Assembly: GCA_905479515.1 (NCBI GenBank)
Contig: CAJQMX010000024.1
Coordinates: forward strand, 1 to 12,786
Direction of reading: 5' to 3'
Length of the DNA: 12,786 bases
Source of the DNA: an uncultured Parasphingopyxis sp.
Lineage (GTDB): Bacteria > Pseudomonadota > Alphaproteobacteria > Sphingomonadales > Sphingomonadaceae
Shown here piece by piece: positions 8,802 through 12,786 of the stretch. Position numbers and translations under genes: made by a program. Numbering within the stretch: the stretch's first letter is position 1; the number at the start of each line of letters is the position of its first letter. A model generated the notes under the pieces. The model had not been told where the DNA came from. It did no database searches and saw only the letters and a list, made by a program, of their open reading frames with translations.

Positions 8802-10810
8802 GCGGCCACCTCCTTCAGAAGCCCTGCAATTTCAGCTTCGAGTGCCTTTAACTCCGCGTCGATCTCTTCAAGCGGACGGGGTGGGACATACTGGTAAAAA
8901 TGGCGGTTGAAGTTGATCTCATAGCCCACGCGCCCGACCTCTTTGTCGGCGGGGTCGGTATGGCTTTCATCGACCCAGGCATCAGGGACAAAGGGTAGCA
9001 CCTCGCGCTTCATGTACTGCCGCCAGTCCTCGGTAAGCGGCACAAGTTCATGGTCGCGCAGATCAGTGTCGGGTTCCGGCTTGCCCCTCTTGTCTGTGCA
9101 GATGTCAGCGTCTTCGTCACGTTCCGAAAGCGCAGCTAAGATGGCTTTCTTGATAGGTGCGCCGATCTTCAATCCAGTCGTTTTCAAAGCTTTGGTCAGA
9201 GCTTTGTCAAAGGTATCCCGATTGGTGAAGATTCGATCACCAATGGCCCGAAGCGCCTCCTCAATTGTGTTCTGGTCGGACTCGTCCAACTTTGTATAGG
9301 GCTTATAGTCACTCAGGCGTGCAAGCCGTTCGTGCGACACTTGAAGATTAATCTTTAATGGACGCTCGACACGGATTTCACGATAGCCGAAGTCGGTGGT
9401 ATCAAAAATCTTTGAAACGTCATCCTGACCGCTCTCACCATTGAGGAAGTCGGCATAGAGACGGACGATCTCGGCACGGGCTTCATCGGTAATTTCGCGT
9501 CGCTTGGACCCCAGAGACTTCCGCATAGATTTCCAGAAACGTTCGCCCGACGCGTCGATAAGCTGAACCTTGCCCTCGCGGTTCTTTGGCTTGCGGTTGG
9601 TCAGCAGCCAGACATAGGTTTGGATGCCTGTGTTGTAGAAAAGATCAGTCGGCAGAGCGACGATAGCCTCGACCCAGTCGTTTTCGAGCATCCAACGACG
9701 AATTTCACTCTCGCCTGATTGCGCTCCGCCTGTGAAGAGTGGCGAGCCATTCATGACGATACCGATGCGCGAACCGTCCTCATCGTCGCGCATCTTTGAA
9801 ATCATGTGCTGAAGGAAAAGAAGTTGCCCGTCCGAGATACGCGGCGTTCCCGCGCCAAAGCGGCCTTCCATACCCATGTTCTCGGCTTCCGCCTTAATCG
9901 GGTCCTGGTACTTCTTCCAGTCCACGCCGTAGGGTGGATTGGAAAGCATGTAATGGAACTTCTTGCCCGCATGCGAGTCCTGCGTGAGCGTGTTGCCGAA
10001 TGCTATCTGCTCAGGGTCGTGCCCTGTCACCAGCATGTCTGATTTGCAGATGCCGAATGACTCATCATTCAGCTCTTGGCCGAAAAGCTCGACGCGGATC
10101 GACGGGTTGAAATCTTTCAAGGCCTCTTCAGTCAATGCTAGCATGCCGCCCGTCCCGCAGGCTGGGTCGTAGACCTGACGGATGATACCGCGACCCGTCA
10201 GCTTCGCGTCGTCATTTGCGATTAGAAGATCGACGATCAGGCGAATGACTTCACGTGGGGTAAAGTGCTCCCCCGCTGTTTCGTTGGACATTTCCGAAAA
10301 GCGGCGGATCAGCTCTTCAAAGAGGTAACCCATCTCAAGGTTCGAGATGGTGTCGGGGTGCAGGTCGATCTCAGAGAAACGCTCGAATACGTTCCAGAGG
10401 ATGCCGCCATCTTTCAGGCGCTTGAGCTGATCAGTGAAGCGGAACTTATCGAGAAAGATATCGCGGACGTTGGGCGAGAATTTCGTGATGTAGTCGATCA
10501 GGTTCTGGTGGAGCTGCCCAGGGTCCTGACCCTTCAGGCTGTCGAAGGTGAAACGTGAGAGGTTATAGACCTTCACGTTTCCGCCGACCGCGCCAAACAA
10601 GATCATGTCTCGTGTGGCATCGTCAGCGCTTTCGGGCAGCGAATTTTCAGCGTCGAGGACGGCCTGTTTGCTGTCTTGGAGGATGCAATCAAGGCGACGG
10701 AGCACGACAAACGGCAGGATCACTTTGCCGTATTCGGATTGCTTGAAATCTCCGCGTAAGATTTCAGCAATTGACCAAACAAAGCCGCTCAGATTCTTAA
10801 TGTCGCTCAC
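8798..10810 (-). CDS. hsdM: Type I restriction-modification DNA methyltransferase, HsdM (M) subunit
   Basis: HsdM transfers a methyl group from S-adenosylmethionine to adenine N6 in the site chosen by HsdS, and forms the core to which HsdR binds. The N-terminal helical domain (HsdM_N) begins near LSGFVWSIAEILRG. The methylase domain contains GEHFTPREV (180-188), the AdoMet-binding motif DPACGTGG (215-222) and the catalytic motif NPPY (291-294). The C-terminal 200 residues, ending in a charged helix after YQYVPPRPLEEID, make it 670 residues, longer than classical enzymes such as EcoKI HsdM at 529; longer forms are common in other bacteria. The start is GTG, overlapping the stop of the small DNA-binding gene as GTGA, with AAGGGG a few bases upstream. 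All catalytic motifs are intact, so the methylase should be active. Confidence 0.96.
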   Translation of the reverse strand: MSDIKNLSGFVWSIAEILRGDFKQSEYGKVILPFVVLRRLDCILQDSKQAVLDAENSLPESADDATRDMILFGAVGGNVKVYNLSRFTFDSLKGQDPGQLHQNLIDYITKFSPNVRDIFLDKFRFTDQLKRLKDGGILWNVFERFSEIDLHPDTISNLEMGYLFEELIRRFSEMSNETAGEHFTPREVIRLIVDLLIANDDAKLTGRGIIRQVYDPACGTGGMLALTEEALKDFNPSIRVELFGQELNDESFGICKSDMLVTGHDPEQIAFGNTLTQDSHAGKKFHYMLSNPPYGVDWKKYQDPIKAEAENMGMEGRFGAGTPRISDGQLLFLQHMISKMRDDEDGSRIGIVMNGSPLFTGGAQSGESEIRRWMLENDWVEAIVALPTDLFYNTGIQTYVWLLTNRKPKNREGKVQLIDASGERFWKSMRKSLGSKRREITDEARAEIVRLYADFLNGESGQDDVSKIFDTTDFGYREIRVERPLKINLQVSHERLARLSDYKPYTKLDESDQNTIEEALRAIGDRIFTNRDTFDKALTKALKTTGLKIGAPIKKAILAALSERDEDADICTDKRGKPEPDTDLRDHELVPLTEDWRQYMKREVLPFVPDAWVDESHTDPADKEVGRVGYEINFNRHFYQYVPPRPLEEIDAELKALEAEIAGLLKEVAA
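8808..8814 (-). promoter_or_regulatory. Strong Shine-Dalgarno sequence for hsdS
   Basis: The minus strand reads AGGAGGT here, inside the last codons of hsdM. It lies six bases from the GTG at 8801 and nine from the ATG at 8798. It is the best ribosome binding site in the operon and is the reason for placing the hsdS start at one of these two codons. Confidence 0.7.
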
Positions 10811-10995
10811 GAATGCCCCTTTTGTTTATTGACCGCCTGCGTGTCGTTCGCGGCGGCGTTGTCCTCGATGTATTGCCGCATGAAGTCACGGATGACCTGA
10901 GCGGCGGGACGGTCTTTCGCCCGACACATTTCGATGAATTTGTCTCGAAGGTCGCGCTCCACTCGGATACGAAACCCGGCATCCTTACCCGTCAT
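10807..10995 (-). CDS. Small ribbon-helix-helix (Arc/MetJ/CopG-type) DNA-binding protein, likely operon regulator
   Basis: This 62-residue protein heads the operon. Residues 7-13 (GFRIRVE) fit the DNA-contacting beta strand, and residues 14-27 and 30-44 fit the two helices, with alternating hydrophobic positions (L16, F20, M23, then V34, I35, F38, I43). The tail (45-62) is polar and probably disordered. Ribbon-helix-helix proteins act as dimers and usually repress their own promoter. Here the stop overlaps the hsdM start as GTGA, so it is made together with the methylase. By position it could play the timing role that C proteins play in type II systems; that is inference. No Shine-Dalgarno sequence precedes the ATG, but a -10-like box sits six bases upstream, so the message may be leaderless. 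Confidence 0.8.
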   Translation of the reverse strand: MTGKDAGFRIRVERDLRDKFIEMCRAKDRPAAQVIRDFMRQYIEDNAAANDTQAVNKQKGHS

Positions 10996-11001
10996 GGGAG
11001 A

Positions 11002-11007
11002 AGTGTA
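11002..11007 (-). promoter_or_regulatory. Candidate -10 box for a leaderless operon transcript
   Basis: The minus strand reads TACACT, four of six matches to TATAAT including the first TA and final T. Six bases separate it from the ATG of the ribbon-helix-helix gene, so transcription would start at or very near the A of the start codon. This would explain why no ribosome binding site is present. No good -35 element is seen 16-18 bases upstream, so this is a weak call. Confidence 0.3.
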
Positions 11008-11214
11008 TCCAATGTGGTCACAAAGGGGAAGTCCTAACCCGAGGTTGTCGTCTCAGAATTCGTTAACGCATCCAAGGACGTCTCCTTTGCCGAAGTCCAG
11101 CGGCGAAATGCTGGCGTATATCCAACCTGCGTAAGGTTGGCCCATGTATCCAAAGAGCACGGGGAGGCTCTTGGTCGTAGGTATCGGGTCGCGACAGACC
11201 CGATCGGCATCCAA
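11007..11214 (-). repeat. Five direct copies of TTGGAT upstream of the operon
   Basis: On the minus strand TTGGAT occurs at 11012, 11075, 11125, 11153 and 11214 (first base), always the same way round. Next bases are ACA, GCG, ATA, ACA and GCC. The copy nearest the operon overlaps the candidate -10 region. Three copies form the 3' edge or arm of hairpins in the array (near 11122, 11150 and 11211). They may be structural parts of the array or repeated binding sites; the sequence does not decide. Confidence 0.45.
11013..11022. promoter_or_regulatory. Perfect palindrome upstream of the operon, possible operator
   Basis: TGTGGTCACA is a perfect 10-base inverted repeat (TGTG/CACA around GT/AC half centre) placed 18-27 bases upstream of the first start codon, overlapping where a promoter would lie. 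Position and symmetry suit an operator for a dimeric ribbon-helix-helix protein, but a 10-base palindrome can arise by chance. Confidence 0.3.
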
Positions 11215-11518
11215 ACCGCGCAGGGTTGGTCTCCATGAAATGGTCATGGGGGGTATCGGTGGGAGCAGGAACGCTCCCCTGATTGGCAGGTGTCGGGGGC
11301 CACTACCCTGACGAGTGGATTTCACAAGGGGCGCGATAGCCCCTTTGATCGATGGGTGCAGGGAGAGCGAAGTCTCCCGCGAGTGATGGAACGGCGAAAC
11401 GTTCTGATGGCTCTGGATGGGTTCAATGCCCGTCGAAGAGCCAAGGCCGGAGGGATGCAACGGGAGCGCGCAGCGGGCTCCCTTGCCAAGATTGCGGTGT
11501 AGTACACCGCACATCTTG
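11074..11518. repeat. Array of about 15 tandem short hairpins with GCGNNR loops
   Basis: Between the ankyrin gene and the operon, stem-loops follow one another with centres 21-47 bases apart, mostly 25-34. Stems (plus strand) include CCAGC 11097, CCAACCT 11122, CCAA-GAGC 11150, ATCGGGTC 11183, CCAA-CC 11211, CCATGA 11233, GGGAGC 11261, GTCGGGG 11292, AAGGGGC 11326, GGGAGA 11361, GAACG 11389, GATGGG 11416 (inside GGCTCT/AGAGCC 409-442), GCAA-GGGAGC 11457 and a 14-bp stem at 11487. Each is complementary to its own partner while stems differ from one another. Loops recur: gcgta, gcgaca, gcgcag, gcgata, gcgaag, gcgaaa, ggcgaaat, and gcgcagcgg. GATGG recurs between hairpins at 11351, 11385, 11406 and 11416. 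Different stem sequences with preserved pairing point to selection on structure. Strand of any transcript is unknown. No RNA family is recognised. Confidence 0.7.
11487..11518. other. Longest hairpin of the array, 14 bp
   Basis: CAAGAT then TGCGGTGT pairs with ACACCGCA then ATCTTG around the three-base loop agt, with a single bulged C at 11512. It is the strongest stem of the window and forms the edge of the array toward the ankyrin gene. Neither side is followed by a run of T, so it does not look like a standard terminator. It could be an end-protecting stem of a transcript or a protein binding site. Confidence 0.6.
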
Positions 11519-11612
11519 CGGTTCGGACTTATTGATATAATTGGGAAAACAGGTGATTTCGGCGTGGTGGTGATCGAAGGAAAGATTTTGGCGAGGCTCT
11601 GCGGGCCGTTGC

Positions 11613-11966
11613 TCAGAGAGCGTTCTCTGGAGGTTGAAACATCGCGTCTTTCAGATATCCCGCAATGACCTGATCATTACGGGCATTCGCGTGTTCGATG
11701 GGTCGTCGGTCCATCTCATCTCGTATCCAAGCAACTTGCGGATGAATTTCCATAGATACCCGTACGAAGTCTGCATGGCCCAGAGCTGCCGCCACGTGCA
11801 CGGGCGTCATCAAATCTGGCTCTCGCTGATGGTCTAATCGTTGTCCGCTTTGCAGAGCAAACGCCAACTCCTCTAGATCATTGTTTTCAGCAGCACGAAA
11901 TATATCTGGCGGCACATGTTCCGTGCCCGATTTATCATTCGGCATTACATCTTTTATTCTACCCAA
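11613..11966 (-). CDS. Small ankyrin-repeat protein
   Basis: The 117-residue product is made of about three ankyrin repeats: roughly 20-51 (DIFRAAENNDLEELAFALQSG), 52-84 with the typical TPVHVAAALGHADFV, and 86-110 (RRPIEHANARNDQVIAGYL). No signal peptide or membrane segment is seen, so it should be cytoplasmic and act by binding another protein. The start is uncertain. TTG at 11966 overlaps the upstream gene by eight bases and follows an AAGGGGGT box; an ATG at 11945 would give 110 residues but has a poorer ribosome site. The tight overlap shows it is co-expressed with the upstream gene. Small ankyrin proteins beside an unknown protein can be immunity partners, as known for some secreted toxins, but nothing here proves that. 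Confidence 0.78.
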   Translation of the reverse strand: MGRIKDVMPNDKSGTEHVPPDIFRAAENNDLEELAFALQSGQRLDHQREPDLMTPVHVAAALGHADFVRVSMEIHPQVAWIRDEMDRRPIEHANARNDQVIAGYLKDAMFQPPENAL

Positions 11967-12786
11967 AACTGTACCCCCTTACAAACTTTGCGATTTCCGA
12001 GGGGTCGATATCTGTGCGTATTATAGAGTGCTCTTCGTTTTGGACTTGGTGATGGTTGAACATACCAATTTCGCCGTGAGACATCCTTGGCGTCTCGCTG
12101 TCCCGAAAATTTTGCGACCAAAGGGTGAGATAGATTCCCTTTAGCGGCTGATTAAAGACGAGTGGCAAGGACTCGCGGACGGTACGATGATCTCGGCGAG
12201 CCACCATACTGAATGACCAATTCATCACAGCCAGTTCGTCATCGACATCTTCGATGAAACAGGATGTCTGGAATGCATACCCCGTGACGAACGTACTCAG
12301 CTTGTCGCTTCGCCAATCATATCGCTTCAATAATTCGGCAGGCAGAGTTTCCTCGCTGGCAAGCTCATGATCGATGAGGTGATCGGCGTAAGCCCTACTG
12401 CCGAAGGCGAGCGTGACGGGCGCAACCCCTTGCCTGAATTCCTCGATCAAAAGAAGGAAATGATAACCTAGAGCTGGATCATCCTGGCTTGTGTGAAACC
12501 CATCTCTGATGCAAAGCCAAACAGTGTTTGAGAGTTCGGCCCGCTGCCATGCGGTATCCGTGGTTTGGCTATGGCTGCTGAAGTCGCGAAATGCTTGAAG
12601 CTGATACTGACGCTTCGAGTCCCTGATCGAAGCATCGAGCGACTGACGCTGCTCAACAGGAATCTTGGTCTCAATGAACCGATCTACAAAGTAAAACTTG
12701 TCATCGCCTAACTGGTGCGTTGCGTTTTCCCCGAGCCAATTCTTTAGATCGGCACGAGAAAGCAAACGATCCTCGCGTGGGGGCGC
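11959..12786 (-). CDS. Unrecognised cytoplasmic protein, 5' end probably outside the window
   Basis: A frame of at least 268 residues runs leftward and stays open to the window edge, so the true start may lie beyond it. Inside the window a TTG at 12765 is the first possible start, but its ribosome site is poor. The product is mixed alpha/beta by eye, rich in aromatic and acidic residues (for example FYFVDRFIE, DDELAVMNWSFSMVARRD, GIYLTLWSQNF), with no signal peptide, membrane segment or motif that I can assign to a family. The stop overlaps the ankyrin gene by eight bases, so the two form one transcription unit and may act as partners. It is separated from the restriction operon by the 620-base hairpin region, so a shared function is not implied. 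The frame looks genuinely coding rather than a chance opening because of its length and coupling. Confidence 0.65.
   Translation of the reverse strand, partial: APPREDRLLSRADLKNWLGENATHQLGDDKFYFVDRFIETKIPVEQRQSLDASIRDSKRQYQLQAFRDFSSHSQTTDTAWQRAELSNTVWLCIRDGFHTSQDDPALGYHFLLLIEEFRQGVAPVTLAFGSRAYADHLIDHELASEETLPAELLKRYDWRSDKLSTFVTGYAFQTSCFIEDVDDELAVMNWSFSMVARRDHRTVRESLPLVFNQPLKGIYLTLWSQNFRDSETPRMSHGEIGMFNHHQVQNEEHSIIRTDIDPSEIAKFVRGYSFG
11973..11980 (-). promoter_or_regulatory. Shine-Dalgarno sequence supporting a TTG start for the ankyrin gene
   Basis: The minus strand reads AAGGGGGT, seven of eight matches to AAGGAGGT, six bases before TTG at 11966. It lies within the last codons of the upstream gene, which fits translational coupling and favours the TTG over the ATG at 11945. 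Confidence 0.5.

Noticed and set aside
11053..11514. A 153-residue minus-strand reading frame spanning the hairpin array
   Set aside because: It runs through every hairpin, has no ribosome site and an erratic composition rich in proline, serine and arginine. The hairpins explain the sequence better than coding does.
11074..11518. CRISPR array, integron attC sites or a group II intron
   Set aside because: The units are not identical repeats with unique spacers, no cas or integrase gene is near, no attC-type consensus ends were found, and no reverse transcriptase or clear domain V hairpin is present.
11487..11518. Intrinsic terminator for the ankyrin gene
   Set aside because: The stem is strong but the downstream bases on either strand lack a T run.
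11417..11668. An 83-residue plus-strand frame, with TATAAT at 11536-11541 inside it
   Set aside because: Its start lies within a hairpin, it runs into the antisense of the ankyrin gene, the TATAAT has no good -35 element, and no plus-strand gene follows.

Overview
The window is bacterial and dense with genes. Every supported gene is on the minus strand. Reading style (GTG and TTG starts, GC-leaning codons, 4-base gene overlaps) suggests a proteobacterium, perhaps an alphaproteobacterium. That is an impression from codon and protein style, not a demonstrated placement.

Layout along the minus strand, from right to left. (1) 12786-11613: an unrecognised protein gene, open at the window edge, overlaps a small ankyrin-repeat gene. 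(2) 11612-10996: a long gap without a credible gene. It holds about 15 short hairpins at a pitch near 30 bases, with unrelated stems but recurring GCGNNR loops. (3) 10995-330: one operon of six genes in which each start overlaps the previous stop by four bases (ATGA or GTGA). The order is a ribbon-helix-helix protein, hsdM, hsdS, a DUF262-DUF1524(HNH) protein with a HEPN-like tail, hsdR, and a GHKL ATPase fused to a PD-(D/E)xK-like nuclease domain. (4) 329-1: a second GC-rich, hairpin-rich, apparently non-coding stretch, including a candidate terminator for the operon.

The core is a complete type I restriction-modification system: HsdM methylates, HsdS reads the target, and HsdR translocates and cuts. 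Two further putative nucleases are built into the same transcript. The DUF262-HNH protein resembles GmrSD/BrxU-type modification-dependent enzymes. The GHKL-nuclease looks like an accessory effector or regulator. The small DNA-binding protein at the head of the operon is a natural candidate for an autoregulator.

The most unusual items are the composite six-gene architecture and the hairpin array upstream of it. No transposase, integrase, tRNA, rRNA or CRISPR array was seen.
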